A stretch of DNA of 64,000 bases from Lachnospiraceae bacterium (GCA_017427775.1 JAFRSD010000043.1:1-64000), one strand, 5' to 3'; counted from the stretch's first letter, positions 51,440 to 61,515 are shown. Notes: generated by a model not told the origin, from the letters alone. Translations and numbers: made by a program.

Positions 51440-53119
51440 TTACATCTTCCCGAGCGCGTGCCTGGCGGCGATCATGCCGAAGGTGTAGCAGCGCCCTAAG
51501 GAAAGTCCCGTCTGATGGAACGGATAATCCGCTCCGCCGTAGAACGGTCCGCCGAGGTTCCCGACGCAGTACAGCCCGGGGATTACATTGCCCTCTGCCG
51601 TCAGCGCCTGTCCGTTTTCGTTGATCACGACGCCCGATACGCCTGCCGAAACACGGATATGCTTTCTTGCACCCCAAAACGGTGCCTTCTCGATCTTATG
51701 CAGGTACTGCGCGGGCTTTCCGAAATCATCGTCACAGCCTTTGTCGCACAGTTCGTTGTAGCGGTCGATCGAGGCCTTCATCGTCTCATACGGGATGTCC
51801 AGCTCTTTCGCCAGCTGCCCGAGCGTATCGCAGCAGTGCAGGTCAATCAGGTTCTTAAAGACGCCCTGCGGGTCCGCAACGGCACCCGGAATGAACTTCT
51901 GCATGACAACCGGCGGGATCTTCCCTTCCACGAAGCTTTCCGCGGGCCAGTTCATATAGTCACTGTCATAGATCGAGCAGTACCAGCCCTTCGACCCCTT
52001 CTCGCGGTGCTCCGGGTCAAGCATGGAACCCTTATAGGCCGGCTGGTATTTCAACAGATTGCCCATATAGACAAATCCGGTGTATTCGTTCGTAAACCGT
52101 TCCCCGTTCATGTTCAGGTATAAAAACGGCTCTTCCCACATCAGTGCCGAGTCGAAATCGTGCATCATTTTCGTGTGTCCCTGGGGCTCCATGTGCGCGC
52201 CGGCACTCATGGCAAGGACATGTCCGTCACCGGTCTTGCCGTGCTGCTTCTTGTCAAATTCCGCGATATCAGGACACCACCGCTCTACCATGGCCGCATT
52301 GTTGGTATAATCGCCCGTTGCAAGGATCACTGCCTTAGAGGCACGGAATTCAATATAGGCGTCGTCCGCGGTCTTTCCGATCACGCCGGTCACCCGTCCG
52401 TTCTTTGTAAGAAGTTTAACCGCAGGCGTCTGGAAAAAGGTCTCCAGATTCGCGTGGTCCTTCTTGATGTTGTCCACGATCTTACGAAGCGCGTTGCCGA
52501 CATTTAACGGCTTCGGACCGACCCACGGTGCCCAGAAATAGCAATGGTCGTCGCCGTATTCGTAGGTGTTACCCCGTTCTCTCCAGGTACCCGTAAAATC
52601 ACCGCTCGTGCAACGGAAAGCGCATAACTTGTCCCCGTCGTTCATCAGGGAAGCGCAGTCGGTATTGCTGTCCACTTTGCTTCCGTCACCGTATTCCGTT
52701 TCCTTGGTAAGACCTGCCCGGTTCCAGAACCAGATCATCGCTTCTTCGGAATGCTCCGCGTAAGCGCGCAGCTGCTTCACGTCCGCTCTCCAGTCGCAGA
52801 GGCTGTTCGTGTGGTGGATCCACTTCGCGATCCCGGCCTCGGTCGAGCGCGATTTGATGATCGCGGAGCCGCAGTTACCCTGGGACACAACCGTTGCCTC
52901 CTTCTGTAAAAGGGCAACCTTCGCGCCGAGTTCCGCCGCCCAGCCTGCCGCAGGAACACCAGCCGCGCCGGCGCCGACTACGACGATGTCATATTCCCGC
53001 ACTTCGGAAGGGGTAATTGTCCCGAGCTCACAGCCCGATGCCTGCACTTCCTCTTCCGTCAGTCCCAAAGGGACTGCCTTCTTAAAACCTTCTGTCTGAC
53101 TGCTGTTCTCGTTCTTCAT
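51440..53119 (-). CDS. FAD-dependent oxidoreductase, fumarate reductase flavoprotein-like
   Basis: A 559-residue flavoprotein of the FAD_binding_2 group (fumarate/urocanate reductase-like). YDIVVVGAGAAGVPAAGWAAEL with GAGAAG at 49-54 binds FAD; a large capping domain lies in the middle with KTGDGHVLAMSAGAHMEP; and the C-terminal FAD loop ends VSGVVINENGQALTAEGNVIPGLYCVGN and GLSLGRCYTFGMIAARHA. There is no signal peptide, FMN-binding domain or heme motif, so it is a soluble cytoplasmic enzyme. Substrate cannot be assigned; an alkene-carboxylate or a steroid-like compound is possible. ATG 53119 is chosen over a further upstream frame. It appears to be a single gene. Confidence 0.88.
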   Translation of the reverse strand: MKNENSSQTEGFKKAVPLGLTEEEVQASGCELGTITPSEVREYDIVVVGAGAAGVPAAGWAAELGAKVALLQKEATVVSQGNCGSAIIKSRSTEAGIAKWIHHTNSLCDWRADVKQLRAYAEHSEEAMIWFWNRAGLTKETEYGDGSKVDSNTDCASLMNDGDKLCAFRCTSGDFTGTWRERGNTYEYGDDHCYFWAPWVGPKPLNVGNALRKIVDNIKKDHANLETFFQTPAVKLLTKNGRVTGVIGKTADDAYIEFRASKAVILATGDYTNNAAMVERWCPDIAEFDKKQHGKTGDGHVLAMSAGAHMEPQGHTKMMHDFDSALMWEEPFLYLNMNGERFTNEYTGFVYMGNLLKYQPAYKGSMLDPEHREKGSKGWYCSIYDSDYMNWPAESFVEGKIPPVVMQKFIPGAVADPQGVFKNLIDLHCCDTLGQLAKELDIPYETMKASIDRYNELCDKGCDDDFGKPAQYLHKIEKAPFWGARKHIRVSAGVSGVVINENGQALTAEGNVIPGLYCVGNLGGPFYGGADYPFHQTGLSLGRCYTFGMIAARHALGKM

Positions 53120-53183
53120 TTTCCGATCCTCTTTCCTCTGTTTTTGCAAAAATATTTTGCTTTTTCCTCATCCCAAAAAACGG

Positions 53184-53212
53184 TTTTCTTTTTCCAAAGT
53201 ATCATGTATAAT
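53184..53212 (+). promoter_or_regulatory. Probable promoter for GlsB-like gene
   Basis: TATAAT at 53207-53212 directly preceded by TG; the -35 (TTTTCT) is poor. In the preceding gap, GCAAAA and TTTTGC arms (53145-53161) form a short inverted repeat near the flavoprotein start, a possible regulator site. Confidence 0.5.
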
Positions 53213-53246
53213 GGAATTATCAAAAAAATAAAAGGAGGATACTCCT

Positions 53247-53498
53247 ATGGGACCTTTTCTTACCTGGGTTATCAAAATCCTTATTTATGCAGTTTGCGGC
53301 GCTGTCGCAGGTGCATTGATGGGCAACAAGAAAGGCGGCCTGCTCCGTAATATCATCGTGGGCTTTTTAGGCGCTGTTCTCGGCGGTTTCCTTGCTGCTC
53401 TCCTTCCGATTCCGGGAGCAGGAAACTGGATCGTTTCCATCATTATTTCTATCGGCGGAGCATGCCTCGTACTGTGGCTTTGCAAGAAGTTATTCTAA
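53247..53498 (+). CDS. GlsB/YeaQ/YmgE-family membrane protein
   Basis: An 83-residue, glycine-rich protein with three membrane helices (LTWVIKILIYAVCGAVAGALMG, LLRNIIVGFLGAVLGGFLAALL, WIVSIIISIGGACLVLWLC). The GxxxG-rich pattern is that of the transglycosylase-associated stress proteins YeaQ/YmgE/GlsB. Function unclear; often stress-induced. Ribosome site AAAGGAGG is strong. Confidence 0.9.
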   Translation: MGPFLTWVIKILIYAVCGAVAGALMGNKKGGLLRNIIVGFLGAVLGGFLAALLPIPGAGNWIVSIIISIGGACLVLWLCKKLF

Positions 53499-53522
53499 AC
53501 GCCGGCCATTAACTGAAAACGG

Positions 53523-53548
53523 AAAGCAGGCTTTCGGGCCTGCTTTTT
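53523..53548. terminator. Terminator shared by GlsB-like gene and atp operon
   Basis: AAAGCAGGC and GCCTGCTTT stem with a 6-base loop and five T on the plus strand. It is weaker on the minus strand, where it lies just beyond the atpC stop. Confidence 0.8.
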
Positions 53549-53554
53549 GTGTGC

Positions 53555-53977
53555 TTATAAAGGTTCATCGCTTTTCAGTCTGCGTGCGCCCGAGAGTCTC
53601 GCCATCGCACGCGCCATCGACGCGCTCGAGAGGTTGTACTCGATCAGGCTCTGTTTCTGCTGCAACTGCTCCCGCGCGATCTCAAGTTCGCGCTGCGCTG
53701 CCCGGATATCGATCTCGTCCGGTCTCTCCGCGGAAAATGCAAGGATGTCCACGCGGTTATTTTCAACGTTCATCATACCGTCGCTCACGATGACCTCCTG
53801 CTCCGTTCCGTCCGGCAGACGGAAACGGACAAGGCCGTTCTCAACGACCGTCGCCATCGGCTGATGATGCGCCATAACCCCGAGGCTTCCGTCTACGCCC
53901 GGAAAGGACAGATAGACACACTCCCCCTCAAAAAACACGCGGTCACAGGCTGTGATTTTCAGATAAAACGAATTCAT
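53555..53977 (-). CDS. atpC: ATP synthase epsilon subunit
   Basis: A 140-residue protein. N-terminal beta-sandwich FYLKITACDRVFFEGECVYLSFPGVDGSLGVMAHHQPMAT, then the two-helix C-terminal domain (IDIRAAQRELEIAREQLQQKQS). It is part of the F1 rotor and can inhibit ATP hydrolysis. Starts 7 bases after the atpD stop with GAGGACGCA as ribosome site. Last gene of the operon. Confidence 0.95.
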   Translation of the reverse strand: MNSFYLKITACDRVFFEGECVYLSFPGVDGSLGVMAHHQPMATVVENGLVRFRLPDGTEQEVIVSDGMMNVENNRVDILAFSAERPDEIDIRAAQRELEIAREQLQQKQSLIEYNLSSASMARAMARLSGARRLKSDEPL

Positions 53978-53984
53978 TGCGTCC

Positions 53985-55397
<1,413 letters not shown>

Positions 55398-55403
55398 TTA
55401 TCC

Positions 55404-56321
55404 TTACTTCTTATTCTTCTCTTTCTTGCGGCGCAGTGCTTTCGCTCCGCCGATGACTTCCGTGATCTCCTGCGTGATCGCCGCCTGCCGGGTACGGTTG
55501 TACTCGACCGAAAGTCCGTTTAACATCTTGTCGCCGTTATCGGTCGCGGTCTGCATCGCAAGCATCCGGGCGCTTTCTTCGGAGGCAAAGCTCTCGGTCA
55601 GCGCACCATACAGATAACCGGTAACATAGTTCTTCGTCAGGTATCCGAGAACGTCCTCCGGCGACGGATAGATCAGGTAGTCGCCGTCCTTTGCCATGTC
55701 TCCTTTGGCCTTCATGGATGCCCGCAGGAACGCGCTCGTACGAAGCGGCAGCAGCTGCTCCTTTACGACTTCCTCGGTCAGCGTGTTCACCATACGCGTG
55801 TAAATGATATAGATCTCATCGAGTTCCTCGCGGTCATACAGATCCATCAGGTACTCGGTCATAACACGGGCGCGGTGGATTGACGGATCATATGCCGTCG
55901 CGTGAAAATCGTCCGCGATGTGTTCGCTCAGGTCGTGAAACGCATGGCGCCCGTACTCTCCGACGAAGAAGAGCCGGAAGTCCTCCGCGCCGGCAATCTC
56001 CTCGCGCGCCATCTTTAAGATGTTATTGTTATACGCGCCGGCCATGCCTTTGTCGCCGGTCACGATAATGAAACCCTTCTTCTTAACGGTTTCCTTTTCA
56101 TCCTTCTGACGGTTATCGAAGTACAGGTGTCTGATCTCCGGAAAATGAAGAAGGATATCCGCGATCTGCCGCTTCAGCCCTTCGAAATACGGCGCCGTCT
56201 CGGCCAGCTTGTTCTTCGCCTTCTGCACCTTCATCGAGGAGACCATGTACATCGCCTTCGTGATCTTCATCGTGTCGCTGATGCTCTTTATTCGGTTTTG
56301 GATTTCTCTTGCCTGCGCCAT
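55404..56321 (-). CDS. atpG: ATP synthase gamma subunit
   Basis: The central shaft of F1, 305 residues. N-terminal helix QNRIKSISDTMKITKAMYMVSSMKVQKAK and C-terminal helix ESARMLAMQTATDNGDKMLNGLSVEYNRTRQAAITQEITEVIGGA form the coiled coil; VTGDKGMAGAYNNNIL is the central-domain motif. It overlaps the delta/alpha fusion by 34 bases, so translation is coupled. ATG 56321 has GGGGAG at 9 bases. Confidence 0.96.
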   Translation of the reverse strand: MAQAREIQNRIKSISDTMKITKAMYMVSSMKVQKAKNKLAETAPYFEGLKRQIADILLHFPEIRHLYFDNRQKDEKETVKKKGFIIVTGDKGMAGAYNNNILKMAREEIAGAEDFRLFFVGEYGRHAFHDLSEHIADDFHATAYDPSIHRARVMTEYLMDLYDREELDEIYIIYTRMVNTLTEEVVKEQLLPLRTSAFLRASMKAKGDMAKDGDYLIYPSPEDVLGYLTKNYVTGYLYGALTESFASEESARMLAMQTATDNGDKMLNGLSVEYNRTRQAAITQEITEVIGGAKALRRKKEKNKK

Positions 56322-58051
56322 TCAAAATACTCCCCGACAGCCTTCTCTAAGCTGTCCCGAAGATCGTCGGGCAATTTGCCGCCCGATTCCAACAGATTCA
56401 GCATGTCTCCGTGCTTCTGGTCCATATATTCGAGTAATCCTTCGCGGTAATCGCGCACCTCTTTCACTGGAATATCCGCGAACAGATGCTTGCCCGCCGC
56501 AACCAGCAGAACAATCTGCTGCGGGATTGTAAACGGATGCTGCAGCGGCTGCTTCAGAAGTTCCATCAGGGAACTTCCGTGTCTGAGCTGCTTCTTCGTA
56601 TTTTCATCGAGATCCGAGGAGAACTGCGTGAACACTTCCATCTCACGGTACTGTGCAAGATCGATACGGATCGTGCCTGCCGCCTTCTTCATCGCCTTTG
56701 TCTGCGCCGCACCGCCGACACGCGATACGGAGAGACCGACGTTAACGGCCGGACGGCGTCCCGCGCGGAACAGCTCGCTCTCGAGGAAAATCTGACCGTC
56801 CGTGATGGAGATCACGTTGGTCGGAATGTATGCGGACACATCGCCCGCCTGGGTTTCTATGATCGGTAATGCCGTAATGGAACCGCCGCCGAGCTCGTCG
56901 CTGAGTCTCGCGGAACGCTCAAGAAGGCGGGAATGCAGATAGAATACGTCGCCGGGATATGCCTCACGTCCCGGGGAACGCTCTAAAAGGAGCGAGATCG
57001 CGCGGTACGCAACCGCGTGCTTCGAAAGGTCGTCGTATACGATCAGAACGTCCTTTCCTTTATGCATAAAATACTCCGCGAGCGCGGTTCCCGAATACGG
57101 TGCCGCATACTGAAGCGGTGCCGGGTCGGATGCCGTCGAGGCAACCACGCACGTATAGTCGAAGGCGTCGTATTTGCGTAATATATTGGTTAACTGTGCG
57201 ATCGAAGAAGCCTTCTGGCCGATCGCGACGTAGATGCAGATAACGTCCTTGCCCTTCTGGTTCAGGATCGTATCGATCGCGATGGAAGTCTTGCCGGTCT
57301 GGCGGTCGCCGATGATCAGCTCACGCTGTCCGCGGCCGATCGGGAACATCGAATCGATTGCGAGAATACCGGTCTCCAAAGGCTTGTTTACGGACTTTCT
57401 TTCGCGGATGGAAGGTGCCGGCTGCTCGATCGGACGGAAGTCCTCCTGTGCGATCTCCTCTTCGCCGTCAAGCGGGTTGCCGAGTGCGTCCACAACTCTT
57501 CCGAGGTAGCCGTCGCCGACCGCGATGCCGGCCATCTTGCCGGTGCGCGCCACATGATCTCCCGCGCGGATGCCGGTGTCGCGTCCGAACAGAACGGCGC
57601 ATACCTCATCCTGACGGATATCAAGGATCATGCCCTTTACGCCGTTGCCGAACACAACGATCTCACCGTAACGGACATGCTCGATGCCCTCGATGAAAGC
57701 GATGCCGTCGCCGACGCGGGTAACGTTGCCGACCTCGCGGGCAGTCGCCTCAAGGCGGTACTCGTCGATATTGGCGCGCAGTCCGGACAGAACGTCCTTC
57801 TGCTTGCGGCCTTCCCGCGCGGTATCCCCGAGACGCTGTGACAGTTTCTCGCGGAACTGCTCGATACGGCCCCGTTCGCTCCAGTCATATTCCTTTGTCC
57901 CGAAACGCAGAATAAAGCCGCTTCCGAGCGACTCATCCCTTCTAACTTCGATTGTAACCTCCTCCGCGCCGCTCTGCCTGCGGACGAACTCCGTAAAGCC
58001 CGCAAGCTGCGCCTCGGTAGGCGGGAATACACATATCAGTGTTGCCGTCAT
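56288..58051 (-). CDS. atpHA: ATP synthase delta C-terminal domain fused to alpha subunit
   Basis: A 587-residue protein, about 80 longer than alpha. Residues 1-75 match the C-terminal domain of delta: TATLICVFPPTEAQLAGF, VTIEVRRDESLGSGFILRFG, then WSERGRIEQFREKLSQRL. From about 85 the alpha N-terminus begins (KDVLSGLRANIDEY... EVGNVTRVGDGIAFIEG); P-loop GDRQTGKT at 248-255 is shifted by about 79 against standard AtpA; APYSGTALAEYF and ALPIIETQAGDVSAYIPTNVISITDGQIFLESELF are normal. No ATG, GTG or TTG start exists between the domains, so free alpha is not obviously made. No delta N-terminal domain is recognisable anywhere in the operon. ATG 58051 follows AAAGG. Confidence 0.93.
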   Translation of the reverse strand: MTATLICVFPPTEAQLAGFTEFVRRQSGAEEVTIEVRRDESLGSGFILRFGTKEYDWSERGRIEQFREKLSQRLGDTAREGRKQKDVLSGLRANIDEYRLEATAREVGNVTRVGDGIAFIEGIEHVRYGEIVVFGNGVKGMILDIRQDEVCAVLFGRDTGIRAGDHVARTGKMAGIAVGDGYLGRVVDALGNPLDGEEEIAQEDFRPIEQPAPSIRERKSVNKPLETGILAIDSMFPIGRGQRELIIGDRQTGKTSIAIDTILNQKGKDVICIYVAIGQKASSIAQLTNILRKYDAFDYTCVVASTASDPAPLQYAAPYSGTALAEYFMHKGKDVLIVYDDLSKHAVAYRAISLLLERSPGREAYPGDVFYLHSRLLERSARLSDELGGGSITALPIIETQAGDVSAYIPTNVISITDGQIFLESELFRAGRRPAVNVGLSVSRVGGAAQTKAMKKAAGTIRIDLAQYREMEVFTQFSSDLDENTKKQLRHGSSLMELLKQPLQHPFTIPQQIVLLVAAGKHLFADIPVKEVRDYREGLLEYMDQKHGDMLNLLESGGKLPDDLRDSLEKAVGEYFEWRRQEKSKTE

Positions 58052-58073
58052 TTCCGTACCTTTCCCGGACCGT

Positions 58074-58598
58074 TTATTCGGTTTCGCCTTCCGCCTTTTC
58101 CGGCTCCGAAACCGCTTCGTCCTTCGCCACTTCATTCAAAAACTGCTCATACAGGGCATCCTCGTAGCCGGCGCCGCGCCGCTCTCCGACGTTCTTCTCG
58201 GTAGCGATCGCGATCATGTCGGCAATCTCCTGCTCTGCATCGGCCACGATCCTGGCCTTGCTGCGTGCGGCGTCCTCCGTCGCATCCGCTTCAATCCGTT
58301 TCGCGGTCGAACGGGCGTTGTTGACGATTTTTTTATACTCCTCGTCCGCCTGCTTACGCGCTTTGGCGATGATCTGTCTCCGTTCCTCCTCCGTATCGGA
58401 GAGGCATTTCTCGTAGCGGGCCTTCACAGCCTCCGCCTCCGCGGTCTTGGCCTTCGCGAGCGCATTCTCTCGGTCCGCCTCCGCCTGTCTTGCCTCTAAG
58501 ATCTTACGGACGGGCTTGAACAGAAAATACCACATCGCACCCACCAGGATCAGCAGGTTGATCACGGTAAATAACAAATTCCAGTCAAGTTTCAGCAT
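58074..58598 (-). CDS. atpF: ATP synthase b subunit
   Basis: A 174-residue peripheral-stalk subunit: N-terminal membrane helix (LLFTVINLLILVGAMWYFLFKPV), then a long charged coiled coil (EARQAEADRENALAKAKTAEAEAVKARYEKCL). The C-terminus is longer and acidic (DALYEQFLNEVAKDEAVSEP), with DALYEQFL faintly like the start of a delta N-terminal domain but too short to be one. Normally b binds the delta C-terminal domain; here that domain is attached to alpha. Ribosome site AAAGGTG at 58598. Confidence 0.93.
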   Translation of the reverse strand: MLKLDWNLLFTVINLLILVGAMWYFLFKPVRKILEARQAEADRENALAKAKTAEAEAVKARYEKCLSDTEEERRQIIAKARKQADEEYKKIVNNARSTAKRIEADATEDAARSKARIVADAEQEIADMIAIATEKNVGERRGAGYEDALYEQFLNEVAKDEAVSEPEKAEGETE

Positions 58599-58633
58599 CG
58601 TATTTCACCTTTCCGTATGCCGTGATAACCTAC

Positions 58634-58861
58634 CTATTTCAGCATGATAATGATCAGGAACGCAATAACGAAGCCGTAGATGGCCGTTGCCTCCGCGAGT
58701 GCACATCCGAGGATCAGAGCCTTGTTGATCTTGCCGTCCGCTTCGGGCTGTCTTGCGATGGCTTCCGCTGCCTTACCGGTTGCGATACCGATACCGATAC
58801 CTGCGCCGAGCGCGGAAAGAACGGCGATACCCGCTCCGATTGCAATAAGAGTTGTGTTCAT
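58634..58861 (-). CDS. atpE: ATP synthase c subunit
   Basis: A 75-residue two-helix proteolipid: [33 protein letters not shown] loop and [24 protein letters not shown]. The ion-binding Glu is in [10 protein letters not shown]. It has Ile in place of the Gln of Na+ enzymes in helix 1 and Ala after the Glu instead of Ser, so proton coupling is likely. ATG 58861 has AGGAGG upstream. Confidence 0.96.
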   Translation of the reverse strand: MNTTLIAIGAGIAVLSALGAGIGIGIATGKAAEAIARQPEADGKINKALILGCALAEATAIYGFVIAFLIIIMLK

Positions 58862-58882
58862 GATTCGTTCCTCCTAAATGGT

Positions 58883-59572
58883 TTATTCTATCTCTTCACG
58901 TATATACAGACTTGTCAAGAAAACAAATACATATGCCTGCAGCAGTCCGTCGAACAGGTCGAAGTACAGGCAGAATACAGCCGGCAGCAGAATGTTGCGG
59001 GTGATCGTCTTGATGAGCTCCATGATGACAAATGCACCGACGACGTTACCGAACAGTCGCATGCACAGTGAAAGCGGCCGCGTGAACACCTCGAGAATAT
59101 TGATCGGCGTCACGACGGCGATCGGCTCGGTAAACTTGTGCAGCCATTTCCGCACGCCGAGATAATAGATTCCGGCGGCCTCCACCAGAACGATGCTCAT
59201 CAACGCGAGCGCCGCGGTTACATTCAGGTCCTTGGTCGGCGCCTTGAAGCCGAAGATGCCCGAAATGTTCGCGATGCCGACATACAGCATGACCGTGCAG
59301 AGATACGGGACGAAAGCCTTTCCCCTCTCTCCGACCATGCCCTCGACAAGGCCGCTCAGCTTGGTTACGATCCACTCCGCGAGAGCCTGCCGCTTTGAAA
59401 TATTATGCAGCGTCATGTTGCGGGTAAGAAGAAACGCGCAAAGGATTAAAACCGCCATGATGATCCATGTCACCACGACCGATTCGGAAACCGGAATGCC
59501 GCCGAATATCGGAATCCGGAAGACTTCCTTCACTTCCAGTTCTTCATTGATTATTTCGGAAAGCTGATCCAC
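58883..59572 (-). CDS. atpB: ATP synthase a subunit
   Basis: A 229-residue Fo subunit with about six membrane helices. The essential Arg is in RPLSLCMRLFGNVVGAF, and FVPYLCTVMLYVGIANISGIFGF is a conserved helix. Start is a GTG at 59572 (MDQLSEIINEE), 11 bases after AAAGGAG; two nearby ATG codons are out of frame. First gene of the operon; no atpI precedes it. Confidence 0.94.
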   Translation of the reverse strand: MDQLSEIINEELEVKEVFRIPIFGGIPVSESVVVTWIIMAVLILCAFLLTRNMTLHNISKRQALAEWIVTKLSGLVEGMVGERGKAFVPYLCTVMLYVGIANISGIFGFKAPTKDLNVTAALALMSIVLVEAAGIYYLGVRKWLHKFTEPIAVVTPINILEVFTRPLSLCMRLFGNVVGAFVIMELIKTITRNILLPAVFCLYFDLFDGLLQAYVFVFLTSLYIREEIE

Positions 59573-59608
59573 TGCGTCATCATCTCCTTTCCTGCAGATT
59601 ATCAGAAA

Positions 59609-59650
59609 GATTATAGCACATTTTCCGCCGCAAAGACAGAGGAAAATGTG
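59609..59650 (-). promoter_or_regulatory. Hairpin and -10 element upstream of atp operon
   Basis: CACATTTTCC (59617-59626) and GGAAAATGTG (59641-59650) form a perfect 10-bp inverted repeat with a 14-base loop, immediately upstream of TATAAT (59614-59609) on the minus strand. No good -35 is present. It could end the upstream gene, regulate atp, or both. Confidence 0.55.
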
Positions 59651-59678
59651 TCATCAAGGTATTTTTATTCAAACTCTT

Positions 59679-60434
59679 CTACTGCTGCCAGAGCGTCCGG
59701 AGCGAATCCTGCAGGCTGTCCGGCAGACGCCGTCCGCTGAGGACTGCCTTACGGTCGGCCGTTTCCTTTTCATTTTGAAAACCGGTCGTCACGTAAACAT
59801 CGTTCTTATAAAGGAACAGTTCCCCGCAGGCGCGGTACCACATACGGTCTTCGGAAAATGCGAACAGCTCGCGGCGTCCGTCGTAATCCTCGGTGATCGA
59901 CTTGTCCGTGATCTTTACGGGTTCCTCTCCCGCAAGAGCAGTCTCCCGGATGATCTCGTAGGCCTCTTCCTTGAGAACTACGAAGCTGCCGGTATCCTTC
60001 ATCCCGCTGATCGCACAATGAACCGGATAATTCGAAAGATCGGCAAGCCGTTCCTTCTCGGCCTCGGCGATCTCCTTCTTCGCATAGATGCGGCCGACCG
60101 AATCGACCAGGTAGTCCCCTGACGCATCATCCTTGACCCGGTAGAGTACGGCCATGGTCATGATGCCGCCCGAAACGATTGCGCCCGCGCGCTCGCCGCG
60201 CTGCGTCTTCAAAACATCAACGATACCCGAGCCGACATAAGCCTCTGTATCGACGTCGTTGATCAGCCGGTAGTGTACGTTCTTCAGCACCAGCTCATCC
60301 CGGCCGTCAACGTACTTGGCCTTGTCCGTTCCCCACTTCGGACGAAAAGCCAGGAACAGGAACAGTGTCCCGAAGATGACGATCGATCCGATAGCGATCA
60401 GCGGATACCATTTTCTGAAAAAGTTAAAAACCAA
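59679..60434 (-). CDS. Membrane-anchored protein, unknown function
   Basis: A 251-residue protein with an N-terminal membrane helix (YPLIAIGSIVIFGTLFLFLAF) and an outer beta-rich domain (VHYRLINDVDTEAYVGSGIVDVLKTQ, VDSVGRIYAKKEIAEAEKERL, NDVYVTTGFQNEKETADRKAV). I do not recognise it. A longer frame starts at ATG 60494 but overlaps the next gene and lacks a ribosome site; a TTG at 60434 follows GGGGGAAAG and gives a clean signal-anchor (MVFNFFRKWYPL), so I choose it. Confidence 0.65.
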   Translation of the reverse strand: MVFNFFRKWYPLIAIGSIVIFGTLFLFLAFRPKWGTDKAKYVDGRDELVLKNVHYRLINDVDTEAYVGSGIVDVLKTQRGERAGAIVSGGIMTMAVLYRVKDDASGDYLVDSVGRIYAKKEIAEAEKERLADLSNYPVHCAISGMKDTGSFVVLKEEAYEIIRETALAGEEPVKITDKSITEDYDGRRELFAFSEDRMWYRACGELFLYKNDVYVTTGFQNEKETADRKAVLSGRRLPDSLQDSLRTLWQQ

Positions 60435-60463
60435 CTTGCTTTCCCCCTGTAAATTACGGCTTT

Positions 60464-61339
60464 CTAACGGAACCAGCGGCATGCCGCGCCGCACGGAAGC
60501 GTAAGGCCCGTGTTCGTAACGGGAAGGCCGATCTCGTCGCCCTGTACCGTTCCGCCGAAACGCGGCGTCAGAACAAGTCCCGCGATGTAAGCCATCATTG
60601 CGGGCTGCAGTCCGGTTGTATAGGAATTGATCAAAAAGAACAGCGGATCGTCGCTCAGAACATCCGCGCAGAGTTTTACAAGATCATAGATGGCGTCTTC
60701 GATCTTCCACACCTCGTCGTTCGGTCCGCGCCCGTAAGACGGCGGATCCATGATCACGGCGTCGTATCGGTTTCCGCGGCGGATCTCGCGTTCGACGAAT
60801 TTGCGGCAGTCATCGACGATATAACGGATCGGGGCGTCGGCCAGGCCGGATGCAGAGGCATTCTCCTTGGCCCAGTGCACCATTCCTTTGGAAGCATCGA
60901 CATGGGTTACCTGCGCGTCGGCTGCAGCTGCGGCAAGTGTCGCGCCGCCCGTGTAGGCGAACAGGTTCAATACTTTAACAGGCTCGCCGGGCTTTTCGGC
61001 GCGGCGCTTTTCAATAAGCTCCGAGAACCAGTCCCAGTTGGCTGCCTGCTCGGGAAACAGACCGGTGTGTTTAAAGCTGAACGGCTGAAGATGAAAGCGC
61101 AGATTCTTATAGGAAATCCACCACTCTTTCGGAAGGTTGAAGAACTCCCACTCCCCGCCGCCTTTCGCGCTGCGGTGGTAGTGCGCGTTGGGCTTTTTCC
61201 AGCCGTAATGCTTCCGTTCGGTGTTCCATAACACCTGCGGATCCGGACGGATCAGAAGAAAGTCGCCCCACCGTTCGAGCTTCTCCTTTCCGGAAGTGTC
61301 GATTACCTCATAATCTTTCCAGCCGTCTGCTATCCACAT
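60464..61339 (-). CDS. Class I SAM-dependent methyltransferase, RlmI/RlmK-like
   Basis: A 291-residue enzyme. VKVLNLFAYTGGATLAAAAADAQVTHVDASKGMVHWAKEN binds SAM and VIMDPPSYGRGPNDEVWKIEDAI is the catalytic DPPSYGRG motif, as in 23S rRNA large-subunit methyltransferases. The N-terminal region (LERWGDFLLIRPDPQVLW) replaces a PUA domain. A paralogue by function lies at 8027-9235. Start ATG 61339 (MWIADGWKDYEV) has GAGGACG upstream. Target base is unknown. Confidence 0.87.
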   Translation of the reverse strand: MWIADGWKDYEVIDTSGKEKLERWGDFLLIRPDPQVLWNTERKHYGWKKPNAHYHRSAKGGGEWEFFNLPKEWWISYKNLRFHLQPFSFKHTGLFPEQAANWDWFSELIEKRRAEKPGEPVKVLNLFAYTGGATLAAAAADAQVTHVDASKGMVHWAKENASASGLADAPIRYIVDDCRKFVEREIRRGNRYDAVIMDPPSYGRGPNDEVWKIEDAIYDLVKLCADVLSDDPLFFLINSYTTGLQPAMMAYIAGLVLTPRFGGTVQGDEIGLPVTNTGLTLPCGAACRWFR

Positions 61340-61486
61340 GTTGCATCGTCCTCTTCTTCGTCCGGGCATTCTTTAGAATGCCGCGGGTCTTCGACAGGGC
61401 ATCCGTCAAGGAATACCGCGGTCTTTGTAAATTATATACCAACTTTGGAAAATGAACAAGTGTAAATATTTTTTACCTTTTTCTAC

Positions 61487-61515
61487 TTGACGAACAGCGG
61501 CAAATATAATAAAAT
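61487..61515 (+). promoter_or_regulatory. Promoter for pspA
   Basis: TTGACG (61487-61492), 17 bases, TAAAAT (61510-61515). The rest of the 61340-61567 gap holds an inverted repeat GCATTCT/AGAATGC near 61368-61383 upstream of the minus-strand methyltransferase, and nothing else I can identify. Confidence 0.7.

Noticed and set aside
59679-60494. ATG 60494 as the start of the membrane-anchored protein
   Set aside because: It would overlap the methyltransferase gene and lacks a ribosome site; the TTG at 60434 has one and gives a clean anchor.
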